Positions 27,190 through 36,793 are shown, numbered from the stretch's first letter. The stretch: DNA of 64,000 nt from Gammaproteobacteria bacterium (GCA_015709635.1 CP054180.1:2914001-2978000), one strand, 5' to 3'. The notes: generated from the sequence alone by a model not told the origin. Numbers and translations: made by a program.

Positions 27190-27845
27190 CGTCCCGGCCC
27201 CTCGCCCCACAGCAGTTTGTGCAATTGCAGTTGCATCCTGACCGGCAGTTGATCACGCAGAATCCAATCCGCCAATGTTGCAGGATTCAGATGACCATGA
27301 ACCGGTGACAATAACACCGGACATCGCTGCGACAACCTCTGATCATGAATCACGCCGCTGGCCCAACGGTAATCGGCTTCATCGCACAGCACAAATTTGA
27401 TCTCGTCGCGCGGCGACAAGAAGTCGAGATTACTCCAGTTATTTTTGGCAACTTCACCCGAGCCGGGTGTTTTGATATCCATAATCTTCGACACTCGCGT
27501 ATCGACGTTGGATAAGTCCAGCGCACCGCTGGTCTCGAGCGATACCGAATAGTTCGCATCGCACAATGCGGTCAACAAAACCAGACATACTTTCTGCGCC
27601 AACGGTTCGCCGCCGGTGACCGTAACATAGGGTGTTTTATAGCGTGCGACTTGTTCCAGAATCGCACCGATCGTTATCGTTTCACCACCGCTGAAGGCAT
27701 ACGCGGTATCGCAATAACCACAGCGCAAAGGACATCCTGTCAAACGCACGAAAACCGTCGGCAAGCCGACCCGGCTGGTCTCACCTTGTAAAGAAAAGAA
27801 AATTTCACTGATACGCAAGGTTGCCGTTGCTAGCGCTTGCATCAT
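27186..27845 (-). CDS. queE: 7-carboxy-7-deazaguanine synthase (radical SAM)
   Basis: Radical-SAM enzyme converting carboxy-tetrahydropterin to carboxy-deazaguanine. The iron-sulfur cluster Cys38-x3-Cys42-x2-Cys45 lies in TGCPLRCGYCD, and the SAM-binding GGEP motif (VTVTGGEPLAQ) follows. 219 residues. Directly upstream of queC with a four-base overlap and downstream of cpoB, the tol-pal-que order known from Pseudomonas and relatives. Confidence 0.95.
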   Translation of the reverse strand: MMQALATATLRISEIFFSLQGETSRVGLPTVFVRLTGCPLRCGYCDTAYAFSGGETITIGAILEQVARYKTPYVTVTGGEPLAQKVCLVLLTALCDANYSVSLETSGALDLSNVDTRVSKIMDIKTPGSGEVAKNNWSNLDFLSPRDEIKFVLCDEADYRWASGVIHDQRLSQRCPVLLSPVHGHLNPATLADWILRDQLPVRMQLQLHKLLWGEGPGR

Positions 27846-27933
27846 GTCGATCGCCTGAAGAAAAGATACTGATTATAGTGTTTGCGGATGATACGGAAAA
27901 CTGCGGTTGGTCGGCTTTTTTCAAGCCGGAGAC

Positions 27934-28839
27934 TTACTTGATGTTGGCCAATCGTTGTTTGGCTTTTTTTGCTGCATCGCTTTGCGGATATTTCGCCAGG
28001 ATATTTTCCAGTGTGTGCTTGCTGGCCTTGCTATCGCCCATTTCCAGCTGGCTGGTAGCGATATTCAGATAAGCATCCGGCACTTTATTGCTGTTCGGGT
28101 ATTTGCTGATCAATCTTTTCTGCGCATCAATCGCCAATTGGTAGTCACGCAATGCGTAGCGCGCATTGCCGATCCAGTAAGCGGCACCGGGCGCTAAGTT
28201 GGATTGCGGATAATTTTCCAGAAAACTTTCAAATTGCGTAATCGCGTTAGCGTATTCACCATTTTTGAACAAATCGAACGCTGCTTTATACGCGCTGCTT
28301 TCCGTTGTACCGGCGGGTGCCGGTTCATTTGCCGCTAGCGCACCGGAATCCGCCGCCACCGCAGAATCCGTTTCAACGGCGGATGGCGATTCCGGTACGG
28401 CGGTTGCCGCATCGGCCGGCGCTACAGCCGCACGCTGTTCTTTTGGCGCAGGCTCGGCCATGCTGTGCGGCGTGCTTTTCGGTGCCGGATGAGAAGAGGG
28501 CGCTCGCTTGTCAGGCTGCTCGATCGCACGTAACCGGTTGTCCAAGTCGATATAGAAATCCCGTTGCCGCTTTTGTAACAGCGTATTATCGTTACTCAGC
28601 ATTTCTATCTGCCCGTTCAGTTTCCCCAGTTCCTGTTCCAGCGTTTCGACTTTGCTGTAGAGCTCCAGCAATGCCTGGCTATTCAGCGCCTGCTCCATCT
28701 TGGCAATACGCGCTTCCATTTCTTTAACCTGTTTACGCAACGCATCAACCTGCTCGCGTGCCTCATCATCGCCAAACAATGCGGCATGGCTGACGCTGCT
28801 GCACAGCAATACCAACAGAAGAAAAGCGCGTATCAGCAT
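27934..28839 (-). CDS. cpoB: Cell division coordinator CpoB (YbgF)
   Basis: Periplasmic partner of TolA that couples the Tol machine to PBP1B during division. From ATG 28839: a signal peptide (MLIRAFLLLVLLCSSVSHA), an N-terminal coiled coil (about residues 30-90), a Pro/Ala-rich linker and a C-terminal TPR domain with four repeats (AAFDLFKNGEYANAITQFESF). 301 residues. Begins three bases after the end of pal. A longer frame from 28887 lies inside pal and was not used. Confidence 0.93.
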   Translation of the reverse strand: MLIRAFLLLVLLCSSVSHAALFGDDEAREQVDALRKQVKEMEARIAKMEQALNSQALLELYSKVETLEQELGKLNGQIEMLSNDNTLLQKRQRDFYIDLDNRLRAIEQPDKRAPSSHPAPKSTPHSMAEPAPKEQRAAVAPADAATAVPESPSAVETDSAVAADSGALAANEPAPAGTTESSAYKAAFDLFKNGEYANAITQFESFLENYPQSNLAPGAAYWIGNARYALRDYQLAIDAQKRLISKYPNSNKVPDAYLNIATSQLEMGDSKASKHTLENILAKYPQSDAAKKAKQRLANIK

Positions 28840-28841
28840 GT

Positions 28842-29366
28842 TTATTCGCCTCGGTACAGGATGTCGGTACGGCGGTTCTGGCTCCAAACCGATTCACCTT
28901 GTCCCAGTGCGCGCGGTTTTTCTTCGCCCAGACTGACGGATTCGATTTGCGCATCGCGCGCACCCGCCAAGGTCATCATGTTCTTGACGCTATCGGCACG
29001 GCGCTGACCTAACGCCAGATTGTATTCGCGGCTGCCGCGATCGTCGGTGTTTCCTTGCAGGATTACACTGGCGCTGGCGTTATCACGCAAGAAGCGGGCA
29101 TGCGCCAACACGAGTTCGCGGTATTCGCCTTTGACGCTATAGCTGTCATAGTCATAATAAACGCTGCGCTGCGACAAAATGCTGTTCGGATCATTCAGTT
29201 GACTGAAGTAACCGGGTCTGCCCCCGCCGCTTCCTCCCAAATCGCTGCTGCTCATGCCGCCACCGCTGCTCGAATCCGCGGCAAGATCGTCCACTTCGGG
29301 TTGCGTGGTTTGACTGGCGCACGCCGATAACAGAACGATCAATGAAATACCTAATAACTTCCTCAT
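28842..29366 (-). CDS. pal: Peptidoglycan-associated lipoprotein Pal
   Basis: Outer-membrane lipoprotein that grips peptidoglycan. It has a lipobox LSACAS, a Gly/Ser-rich linker and an OmpA-like domain with the peptidoglycan-binding NTDDRGSREYNLALGQRRA. 174 residues, normal. Lies between tolB and cpoB. Confidence 0.97.
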   Translation of the reverse strand: MRKLLGISLIVLLSACASQTTQPEVDDLAADSSSGGGMSSSDLGGSGGGRPGYFSQLNDPNSILSQRSVYYDYDSYSVKGEYRELVLAHARFLRDNASASVILQGNTDDRGSREYNLALGQRRADSVKNMMTLAGARDAQIESVSLGEEKPRALGQGESVWSQNRRTDILYRGE

Positions 29367-29397
29367 TTATTAACTCCTTGTGATTAAAAATTGCGCA

Positions 29398-30696
29398 TTA
29401 CTTCCATTTCGGCAAAGGCCCCCACGACGGCTCTCGGATATCGCCTGTTTGAACTGACAGATGCTGCCTGGTCTGCCCGTCTCTGGAAACAGCGGATAAT
29501 ATACCATGCCCGTTAATCTCGGTTGCATACAAGATCATCTTGCCATTCGGCGCAAAGCTGGGAGATTCGTCGAATTTGGAATTCGTCAGTATTTGCACCT
29601 GGCGCGAACCGACTTCCTGAACTGCCACATTAAATTGACCATTGTTACGGTGGATAAAAGTGAAGCTTTTACCGTCACGGCTATAATCCGGACTGACATT
29701 GTAGTTGCCTTCAAAAGTGAGGCGCTCGGCATTACCGGATTCCGAATCGGTTACCGGCATGCGATAAATCTGCGGACTGCCGCCGCGATCGGAAGTAAAC
29801 AGGATGTGCCGCCCATCCGGAGAGAAACTCGGTTCGGTATCGATTCCGGAGCTTCTGCTCAACCTCTGCAAACCGCTGCCATCCGCATTCACCAGGAAAA
29901 TTTGCGACCCGCCGTGCCCGGACAACACCACGGCCAACTTCTTACCATCGGGAGACCAAGCCGGAGCGCTGTTGCTGCCTTTGAAACTGGCTACCGCTCT
30001 CCGTTCGCGCGTCGACAATGTCTGCACATACACGACCGGTTTTTTATTTTCAAAGGAAACATAAGCCAATTGATTGCCATCCGGCGACCATGCGGGTGAA
30101 ATGATCGGTTCGGTATATTCGATGATCGATTGCGCGTTATGACCATCCGAATCAGCAACCTGCAAGGCATATTTGCTGCCGCGTTTGAGCACGTAGGCGA
30201 TTCGCGTGCTGAAAACTCCCACATCCCCGGTCAGCGCCTCATAAATGACATCCGCGATGCGATGAGCAGCGGCGCGTAATTGCGTAGTCGGCACAGTAAT
30301 CGCCAAACCGGTCAATTGTGATTTCTTTGCAACATCCATCAAACGGAATTGTATTTCCACTTGCTCGCTGGAGAGCGCAATCACGCGGCCGATCACCAAT
30401 GCATTGGCGCCACGATTGGCCCAATCGGCATATACGACTTCCATGGGCACATGCGGCGATAAGCCCGCCGGATCGACCAGCTTGAACAAGCCGGTACGCT
30501 GCAAATCGGCACTGATGACGGTCGTAATGCTTTGCTGCAGTTTATTTTCATCGGCAAAAGGAACGATCGCAATCGGGATGCGCGACGCACCGCCGCCAAA
30601 AATTTCGATATTCAATTGCGCGTACGAATGTGCGCTGATCAGACATAAAAACAAAATCCACGCACTGCGGATAGACTTGAAGCAATAAGTTGACAT
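29398..30696 (-). CDS. tolB: Tol-Pal translocation protein TolB
   Basis: Periplasmic beta-propeller that binds Pal and TolA. 432 residues with a signal peptide, an N-terminal domain (LNIEIFGGGASRIPIAIVPF) and WD-like blades with repeats such as SPAWSPDGNQLAYVS and PAWSPDGKKLAVV. Normal length and order. Confidence 0.97.
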   Translation of the reverse strand: MSTYCFKSIRSAWILFLCLISAHSYAQLNIEIFGGGASRIPIAIVPFADENKLQQSITTVISADLQRTGLFKLVDPAGLSPHVPMEVVYADWANRGANALVIGRVIALSSEQVEIQFRLMDVAKKSQLTGLAITVPTTQLRAAAHRIADVIYEALTGDVGVFSTRIAYVLKRGSKYALQVADSDGHNAQSIIEYTEPIISPAWSPDGNQLAYVSFENKKPVVYVQTLSTRERRAVASFKGSNSAPAWSPDGKKLAVVLSGHGGSQIFLVNADGSGLQRLSRSSGIDTEPSFSPDGRHILFTSDRGGSPQIYRMPVTDSESGNAERLTFEGNYNVSPDYSRDGKSFTFIHRNNGQFNVAVQEVGSRQVQILTNSKFDESPSFAPNGKMILYATEINGHGILSAVSRDGQTRQHLSVQTGDIREPSWGPLPKWK

Positions 30697-30744
30697 AGCA
30701 GTTAAGTTTTAGAAAAACACAAAATTACCAGCCGATTATAACAA

Positions 30745-31803
30745 TCATTCACGGTAATGCACGGTAATATTCAAATTGCGGAACTCGTTAAACAATGCAG
30801 AATCAGGCGGCAATGGCAGCGGTTTGGACAGAAAGATCGCGCGTTCGACTGCGTTGTCAAAAGACGCGTGTCCGCTGCTTTTACTTAATTTGACATCGAG
30901 AATATCCCCGCCCGGAAGCAGGGTGACTCTGAATTCCGCAACCGGATTACCCGGCAAATCCGGCGGCATCACGATTCTGCTCCTTATTTTGGCAAGAATC
31001 AGCGCCTTGTACTTGCCGATCTCACTCGTCACCTGATTCTTCGCTGCAGCCTGCTGCGCGGCACGCTGCGCTTCCGCTTCGCGTTGCGACTTGGCTTCCT
31101 GCTCACGTTGCCGTTGCGCCGCTAGCTCTTGTTCTTTTTGTTTCTGTAGTTCCTTTTGCTTTTCCAGCGCTTTCTGCTTCTCCGCTTCCTTTTGTTTTGC
31201 TAATTCTTTTTGCTTTTCCAGTTCTTTTTGTTTCTCCAATTCTTTCTGCTTTTCTAATTCTTTCTTCTTCTCCAGCTCCTTCTTTTTCTCGAGCTCCTTT
31301 TGTTTTTCCTGTTCCTTTAACTTTTCCTGCTCTTTAATTTTCTCTTGTTCCTTTTTCTTTTGCGCTTCCAGATCCGGCTTAGTTTCTTTAACCGGCTCCG
31401 GCTTCTCCTTCATTGCGATATCGGGCTTCTTGACGGGTGGCGTCACTGCCGCTTTGGGCGGCGCAGGTTTTACCGGCTCCGGTTTCGGCACCTCGGGCTT
31501 AGGCGGTTCCGGCTTTGGTGGCTCGGGTTTTACCGGTTCCGGCTTGGGTGGTTCCGGTTCCTTTAACAGCTCCTGCACAGGCTTAGGCTGCTTCGGCGGA
31601 GCTTGCGTTTTTACCGGTTCTTGTACAGGCTTGGGTAATTCGGTCCAGATATCGACAACCATCCCTTCCGGCGGATGATCTTTCCAGCTCACGCCAAAAA
31701 CCAATAACGCAACAAAAACCAGATGTACCAGCACTGCCAGCACACCCGAGAGTAATGATTTCGGTTCGGAATGGGGAGAATTGCGCAAGACGCTCGCACT
31801 CAT
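30745..31803 (-). CDS. tolA: Cell envelope integrity protein TolA
   Basis: Inner-membrane protein spanning the periplasm and linking TolQR to TolB-Pal. 352 residues: one membrane helix (about 20-42), a Pro/Lys-rich stretch (residues 65-125, PKPEPVKPEPPKPE), a long Lys/Glu/Gln coiled coil (130-255, repeats of QKELEK) and a C-terminal globular domain. The repeats give direct DNA repeats at about 31150-31330 that could vary in number. Confidence 0.95.
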   Translation of the reverse strand: MSASVLRNSPHSEPKSLLSGVLAVLVHLVFVALLVFGVSWKDHPPEGMVVDIWTELPKPVQEPVKTQAPPKQPKPVQELLKEPEPPKPEPVKPEPPKPEPPKPEVPKPEPVKPAPPKAAVTPPVKKPDIAMKEKPEPVKETKPDLEAQKKKEQEKIKEQEKLKEQEKQKELEKKKELEKKKELEKQKELEKQKELEKQKELAKQKEAEKQKALEKQKELQKQKEQELAAQRQREQEAKSQREAEAQRAAQQAAAKNQVTSEIGKYKALILAKIRSRIVMPPDLPGNPVAEFRVTLLPGGDILDVKLSKSSGHASFDNAVERAIFLSKPLPLPPDSALFNEFRNLNITVHYRE

Positions 31804-31813
31804 GACACGTCGT

Positions 31814-32227
31814 TTATTTCTGCTGAGCCAGCAAGCCTACTTTCTGCACTTGATTTTGCTGCAGAATGTCCATCACCTTAATGACTTCTTCGTAGCGTAC
31901 ATTTTTATCCGCCGCAATCACCACCGGTTGTTCGGCATTCTGCGCCTGTTTTTGCTTGATCGCTTCGATCAATTGTTTACGGTCCACTTTTAGTTCCGTC
32001 GCGGACTTTGCACGGTCGCGCAAGGTAAGGCCGCCGTCCGCCTTGATGATCACCTCCAACGGCGCCGCCGGTGTCGCCAGGGATTTGCCGATCTGCGGCA
32101 ATTCAATTTGTCCGTGATTGATCATTGGCGCCGTGATCATAAAAATGATCAGCAGCACCAGCATCACATCAATGTAGGGCACCACATTGATCTCATTCAT
32201 TAATCTATGCTTGGCACGACGCGCCAT
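31814..32227 (-). CDS. tolR: Tol-Pal system protein TolR
   Basis: Motor partner of TolQ, of the ExbD/TolR family. 137 residues: an N-terminal membrane helix with the key Asp (NVVPYIDVMLVLLIIF) and a periplasmic domain ending in VQKVGLLAQQ. The gene sits between tolQ and tolA with short gaps. Confidence 0.96.
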   Translation of the reverse strand: MARRAKHRLMNEINVVPYIDVMLVLLIIFMITAPMINHGQIELPQIGKSLATPAAPLEVIIKADGGLTLRDRAKSATELKVDRKQLIEAIKQKQAQNAEQPVVIAADKNVRYEEVIKVMDILQQNQVQKVGLLAQQK

Positions 32228-32246
32228 AACAACCTCTCAGTCTTGT

Positions 32247-32927
32247 TTATTCAGCTGCTCGCCGTTGCAACACATTGGACAACTCTTCCATGAAACTCTC
32301 AAAGCGCGTCGCCAGTTGATCGGTTCTGCTGGCGTAGCGGTTGTAGGCAACCACGGCCGGAATCGCCGCGAATAATCCCATTGCGGTGGCAATCAACGCT
32401 TCGGCAATCCCTGGCGCGACATGGGCGATGGTCGCTTGGGTGACGCTCGATAAACTGCGGAAGGAATTCATAATGCCCCATACGGTACCGAACAGACCGA
32501 TGTAAGGACTGACCGATCCGACGGTAGCCAGAAACGACAAATGGGACTCCAGGTAATCCATTTCCCGCTGATAGGTAGCACGCATGGCTCTGCGCGTACT
32601 CTCCATCACCGCCTCCAGATCGGAACCGGCAGGATGTTTGGTAAATTCACCAAAACCGGCGGCGAAAATACGTTCCAGGCTGCCTGACTCATAGCGGGAG
32701 CTGGTCGTGCGCTGATACAGCGCATTCAAATCGGCGCCGCGCCAGAAAACATCCTCGAAATCATCGGTTTTCTTTATCTCGTAGCGGATGACAAACAATT
32801 TGCGGAAAATAAACCACCACGACGACAGCGAAATCATTACCAGAATCAGCATCACCAGTTGCACCAGCACACTGGCGCTACTGATCAAATGCAGAAATGA
32901 CAAATCTTGTGTTACTGTTGTGCTCAT
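32247..32927 (-). CDS. tolQ: Tol-Pal system protein TolQ
   Basis: Proton-driven motor subunit of the ExbB/TolQ family. 226 residues with three hydrophobic segments and the conserved segment FLATVGSVSPYIGLFGTVWGIM. It overlaps ybgC by four bases (ATGA), the standard start of the tol operon. Confidence 0.96.
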   Translation of the reverse strand: MSTTVTQDLSFLHLISSASVLVQLVMLILVMISLSSWWFIFRKLFVIRYEIKKTDDFEDVFWRGADLNALYQRTTSSRYESGSLERIFAAGFGEFTKHPAGSDLEAVMESTRRAMRATYQREMDYLESHLSFLATVGSVSPYIGLFGTVWGIMNSFRSLSSVTQATIAHVAPGIAEALIATAMGLFAAIPAVVAYNRYASRTDQLATRFESFMEELSNVLQRRAAE

Positions 32928-33334
32928 GCGACTTTCCTAATTTTCTCACGTAATGGCGCAGGAATACGCGCTGGTTTGAGCGTTTCCGCGCCGACACACA
33001 CCACCTGAACCGTGGCATTCACCAGCTTGACATGACTGCAGGTGATTTCCTGCAGTAATGCGATACGGCTCCCGCCGACTTCGGTAACCGCGACCGACAC
33101 GTGCAGCAGATCATCCAGTACGGCCGGTTTTAAATATTCAATCTCCAATGCACGCACCATGAACAATATCTTATGAATTTCACTTAACGCATGCACATTG
33201 AACCCCAAGGCTCTGAGCCACTCGTAGCGTGCCCGCTCCAGGAAATTCAGATAAATCGAATGATAGACCACACCGCCCGCATCCGTATCCTGATAATAAA
33301 CGCGGATCGGGAGCGAAAAATTATCGTTTAGCAT
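32924..33334 (-). CDS. ybgC: Tol-Pal-associated acyl-CoA thioesterase YbgC
   Basis: Hotdog-fold thioesterase. 136 residues with the family start YYQDTDAGGVVYHSIYLNFLERARYEWLR, which carries the catalytic Asp. It heads the tol operon; its precise substrate in the cell is not settled in the family. Confidence 0.95.
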   Translation of the reverse strand: MLNDNFSLPIRVYYQDTDAGGVVYHSIYLNFLERARYEWLRALGFNVHALSEIHKILFMVRALEIEYLKPAVLDDLLHVSVAVTEVGGSRIALLQEITCSHVKLVNATVQVVCVGAETLKPARIPAPLREKIRKVA

Positions 33335-33381
33335 TGTGAATTGAATACCGGACTGTATGATACCTCATACCGGTCACTTCC

Positions 33382-34269
33382 CTAAGCGGGAAAAACACCG
33401 GTCGACAAATAGCGATCGCCACGATCACATACGATAAAGACGATCACGGCGTTTTCAACCGCAACGGATAGACGCAGTGCCGCCGCTAGCGCACCGCCGG
33501 ATGAAATACCGGCAAAAATTCCTTCTTCGCGCGCCAGACGGCGTGTCATGTCTTCCGCCTCAGTCTGGGAGACATAAATCATCTCATCGACTTGCTTAGC
33601 ATCGAAAATTTTCGGCAAATACGCCGGCGACCATTTGCGGATACCGGGAATTTGCGCACCTTCTTCCGGCTGCACCCCGATCACTTTCACCGGCATTTGC
33701 TGTTCCTTGAAGAATCGCGAGCATCCCATGATGGTTCCAGTTGTTCCCATGCTGCTGACAAAATGCGTGATTTTTCCTTGCGTATCGCGCCAGATTTCCG
33801 GTGCCGTGCCTTCATAATGCGCCAGCGGATTATCCGGGTTGGCAAATTGATCGAGAATGATGCCCCGCCCTTCGGCGCGCATTTTTTCCGCCAGATCGCG
33901 CGCTTGCTCCATGCCGCCGCTTTTCGGCGTCAGAATGATTTTCGCGCCGTAAGCGCTCATCGATTGGCGCCGCTCGATACTGAGGTTTTCCGGCATGATC
34001 AACACCATGCGGTAACCCATGATGGCGGCAGCCATCGCCAGCGCAATGCCGGTATTGCCGCTGGTTGCTTCGATCAGGGTATCGCCCGGTTTGATTTCCC
34101 CACGTTTCTGCGCATGGGAAATCATCGACAAGGCCGGCCGGTCTTTTACCGAACCGGCTGGATTATTGCCTTCAAGTTTGGCAAGAATGACATTCTGGGT
34201 TTTTCCGGGCAGGTGCTTGAGTCTTACTAAAGGCGTGTTACCGATATAATTTTCAATCGTTTTAAACAT
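33382..34269 (-). CDS. cysM: Cysteine synthase B (O-acetylserine sulfhydrylase)
   Basis: PLP enzyme making cysteine from O-acetylserine and sulfide or thiosulfate. 295 residues from ATG 34269 (MFKTIENYIGNTPLVRL). The PLP lysine is Lys42 (GSVKDRPA), and the substrate loop TSGNTGIALA and the Gly-rich phosphate site GTTGTIMG are present. The shorter length and VKDRPA/TSGNTGI pattern favour CysM over CysK. A longer frame to 34293 adds eight doubtful residues. Confidence 0.93.
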   Translation of the reverse strand: MFKTIENYIGNTPLVRLKHLPGKTQNVILAKLEGNNPAGSVKDRPALSMISHAQKRGEIKPGDTLIEATSGNTGIALAMAAAIMGYRMVLIMPENLSIERRQSMSAYGAKIILTPKSGGMEQARDLAEKMRAEGRGIILDQFANPDNPLAHYEGTAPEIWRDTQGKITHFVSSMGTTGTIMGCSRFFKEQQMPVKVIGVQPEEGAQIPGIRKWSPAYLPKIFDAKQVDEMIYVSQTEAEDMTRRLAREEGIFAGISSGGALAAALRLSVAVENAVIVFIVCDRGDRYLSTGVFPA

Positions 34270-34471
34270 GAATTCAGACTTTATAACTGACATTTGAGAT
34301 TATCGCATAACCGGCATTGAAACAATGTAACTGTACAAATAAAAACCCCTCTGAATCACATAGGCTGATTAATTAGCCAAGCATGATATGCAAGCGGTGT
34401 GCTTGCCGCCAATTAAGATACAGCTGTGCAACGGACTTATCTACAGTGTAAGAATTTCCGGCGTTATTACA

Positions 34472-35263
34472 CTATTCGCATCCGGCTTGTTTGGCATCAT
34501 GCCCGCTATCGCTCCAAATCAGGGAGCGGTAGTCAAAACCGTTTTCGATCGTGGGTTTGATGATGTCGAAGTAGGGTGAGATATCAAAATCGCGCGGGGT
34601 GAACAAGCTATAGTTACGGATGTGATAGATATCCGCGTAGCAATCCGTGTGCATCGGATCATCCGACCAGGTGCGCTGAATCTCCGGCAAAATTGGATAG
34701 CGCACCGATTCGAACGCTTGCGCGATCAACGTCGAGCAAATTGCACGCGTCGGGTCCCCGCTACCGAAAGCCAACATGCGTCTGCGCATTCTCCTTGGGA
34801 CCGGAAGCGTAGGAAGCAGATAACGCGCGAGGTCAAAAATATGCTTGAGATCATATTTCTGGCCAAGGCGAGCGATGACATAATCCACCACCTGCTGACG
34901 ATCTTCATTACTCAAGCCGACCGGACGGCAAATACGCGTGTGCATCCGCGCATAGTACGCTAACGGTATTGCGCGGACGCCTTCCTGCAAATCGGCTTCA
35001 ACCAGTACCCGCGGCACCTCCCACTCCGAACCGGTAGATAGCGCATTGCCAATGTACAGTGTCGCATGTGACCAGGTGGATTGGGTAAGATATTTTATGG
35101 CGACACTGATACGGGTATTCCCTTCCACCAGTAACACATCGCCGGGTTGCAAATACTCTAAGAGCTTTTCCTGACTGATGGTTGCAACTTGAATACTTTG
35201 CCGCACCGGTTTGGTTAGAAAACCCGCCAGTCCGCGACCTACAATTTCAGTGACCTGCCCCAT
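34472..35263 (-). CDS. YiiX/YebB-like permuted papain-fold hydrolase
   Basis: 263 residues. The layout fits the permuted NlpC/P60 (YiiX/YebB) family: the GDVLLVEG strand near residue 41, the probable catalytic His66 in WSHATLYIG, an acidic residue (Glu89) and the probable nucleophile Cys176 in AICSTLIAQAF. Such enzymes cut amide or ester bonds in peptidoglycan or lipids. No signal peptide or membrane helix is evident, which is odd for a cell-wall enzyme. Single gene, no partner visible. Confidence 0.75.
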   Translation of the reverse strand: MGQVTEIVGRGLAGFLTKPVRQSIQVATISQEKLLEYLQPGDVLLVEGNTRISVAIKYLTQSTWSHATLYIGNALSTGSEWEVPRVLVEADLQEGVRAIPLAYYARMHTRICRPVGLSNEDRQQVVDYVIARLGQKYDLKHIFDLARYLLPTLPVPRRMRRRMLAFGSGDPTRAICSTLIAQAFESVRYPILPEIQRTWSDDPMHTDCYADIYHIRNYSLFTPRDFDISPYFDIIKPTIENGFDYRSLIWSDSGHDAKQAGCE

Positions 35264-35439
35264 AAATCCTTCCTAATATTTGAATATGCCCGCGCATTTT
35301 GGCAGCAGGCGCATTCCGATCGCTATGTGAAGTAATAATGCATGGGATAATAGCCGCTACAAAAATTCACTTTTCTGGCGATGCAGCAGCTATGGCTGCA
35401 TCTTTTGACGCAATCGGAACGTAACGCAAAAGATTGGGC

Positions 35440-35480
35440 GATCCGATGGCTTCCGCTTTGAATACGAAAACCATCGGATC
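35440..35480 (-). terminator. Hairpin after the coiled-coil membrane gene
   Basis: Perfect 10-bp inverted repeat GATCCGATGG / CCATCGGATC with a 21-base loop, 17 bases after the stop at 35498. On the minus strand it is followed a few bases later by a TCTTTT run. The long loop lowers confidence. Confidence 0.45.
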
Positions 35481-35497
35481 AATTCACGCTATTCCGG

Positions 35498-36544
35498 TTA
35501 TCTCAATGCGCTCAAATCCTGCTGCAACTTGGATTTGCACTGTTCGCCCTTATTGCCGATATCGAGCAAACCGGAGGTTCGCATGCATTCGTTATATTCA
35601 AACAAAATATCGTTCTTTTTCTGTGCGATTTCCAGCGAAGCCGACAGTTGCTTGACTTGCTGCGCGATATTTTTCAGATTGCTATCCGAAGCGGCACCGA
35701 CACCTTCGATACTTTCCTTGGTCGCGTCCAGTTTTTTCAATGACACTTGATTGACTTTATTGACCTGCTCGGCAAATGCATGATTTGCTTTGTTGGAGTA
35801 ATTGCGCAATTCATCGACGTTTTGCTGCGTAATGCCGGCTAATTTCGTTTGGTAGTTACCCAGTTCCCCTTGCACGAAAGTATTGATGTTCTCTTTGAAG
35901 TTATCCAGCGAGCCATCAATTTCCTGCTTGAATGCTTGCATTTTCCTTTCGATCAGAACCTTGACGTCATCGTCCAGCTTCTTGACAATCGAGTCGGAAA
36001 TTTTCTCAACCGGTGGGCGCGAATCGATGATTTCTGTTTTTGCCGCGGCTAAATTGGATTTAATCTCATCGCCGAGCGATTTCTGTTTGCCGTCGATCTG
36101 ATTGAGCGCATTTTTTTCACTTTCCGCAACCAGCCAGGAAATCAGCACCAGTTCTTTTTTCTTTTCATGATTAAGGCCATGCATCATCTCATCCAGAATA
36201 CTCGCAGCCACTTCCTTATCGGCGATGCCTTTGGTATGTTTTAAGTTAGCCGAATCCAGATAATTCTGTAAATTTCCTTGAATCTCGCTGACATTGGCAT
36301 CGGCGCGTGCAAATACCATCGATTGGCGATAAAACTCATACGGCAAATAAACGAATGCGAGCAAAGCGCACACAACCGATGCCGCGACTTTCCAGCGTTT
36401 GTGCTGAATGAAGAAACTCAGGCCGAGAAATACCAATACCAGAATGAAAACTGGCATCAGAATCTGCACTAGCTCCAGCCAGCCCCTTGCCAGCAGTGAT
36501 TCGAGCGAAACAAACTTCAACATTTTGGCAATAAACTCGTTCAT
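35498..36544 (-). CDS. Membrane protein with long coiled coil, unknown function
   Basis: 348 residues. Two N-terminal membrane helices (about 24-46 and 51-67) are followed by about 280 polar residues rich in Lys, Glu, Gln, Asn and Asp with heptad-like stretches (for example KISDSIVKKLDDDVKVLIERKM). The gene lacks recognised domains. Topology resembles anchored structural or tethering proteins, for instance those at the envelope, but this is only an impression. A candidate terminator follows at 35440-35480. Confidence 0.7.
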   Translation of the reverse strand: MNEFIAKMLKFVSLESLLARGWLELVQILMPVFILVLVFLGLSFFIQHKRWKVAASVVCALLAFVYLPYEFYRQSMVFARADANVSEIQGNLQNYLDSANLKHTKGIADKEVAASILDEMMHGLNHEKKKELVLISWLVAESEKNALNQIDGKQKSLGDEIKSNLAAAKTEIIDSRPPVEKISDSIVKKLDDDVKVLIERKMQAFKQEIDGSLDNFKENINTFVQGELGNYQTKLAGITQQNVDELRNYSNKANHAFAEQVNKVNQVSLKKLDATKESIEGVGAASDSNLKNIAQQVKQLSASLEIAQKKNDILFEYNECMRTSGLLDIGNKGEQCKSKLQQDLSALR

Positions 36545-36648
36545 CTACGACTCCCCATAAGACGAAAAAATGCGATTAAACGTAACAGCTATGATTAAAA
36601 ATGGTGATAATTTATCATGGTATAGCCGGTTGATTGTATAAACTTTAG

Positions 36649-36762
36649 GGAAGCTCTGAAAATGATAGCGAGCGGCGGCCGGGCAAGGCAAAATCAGGCG
36701 AAAAAGCGCGGTTTACAAATGATAAATGAGCATTTCGAATCTGATTTCAATGCAGCATGACC
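36649..36762 (+). mobile_element. MITE-like element, family A, copy lacking its right end
   Basis: Starts GGAAGCTCTGAAAA, matches the reverse complement of the copy at 20351-20487 across the TAGCGAGCG, AATCAGGCGAAAA and AAATGAGCATT blocks up to GCATGACC, and then diverges. The right inverted repeat is missing. It ends about 30 bases before the histone-deacetylase-like gene, so that gene's upstream region is partly MITE-derived. Confidence 0.75.
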
Positions 36763-36793
36763 AAACTTAAATTTGACGCAGCGGAAAACCACA

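Noticed and set aside
31091..31678. A 195-codon plus-strand frame rich in Ser, Phe and Cys
   Set aside because: It is the antisense reading of the Lys/Glu repeats of tolA; its low-complexity content follows from those codons and it has no ribosome site.
35380..35406. Hairpin GATGCAGC / GCTGCATC followed by TTTT as a plus-strand terminator
   Set aside because: No plus-strand gene lies upstream to be terminated; the T-run is on the wrong side for the minus-strand gene.
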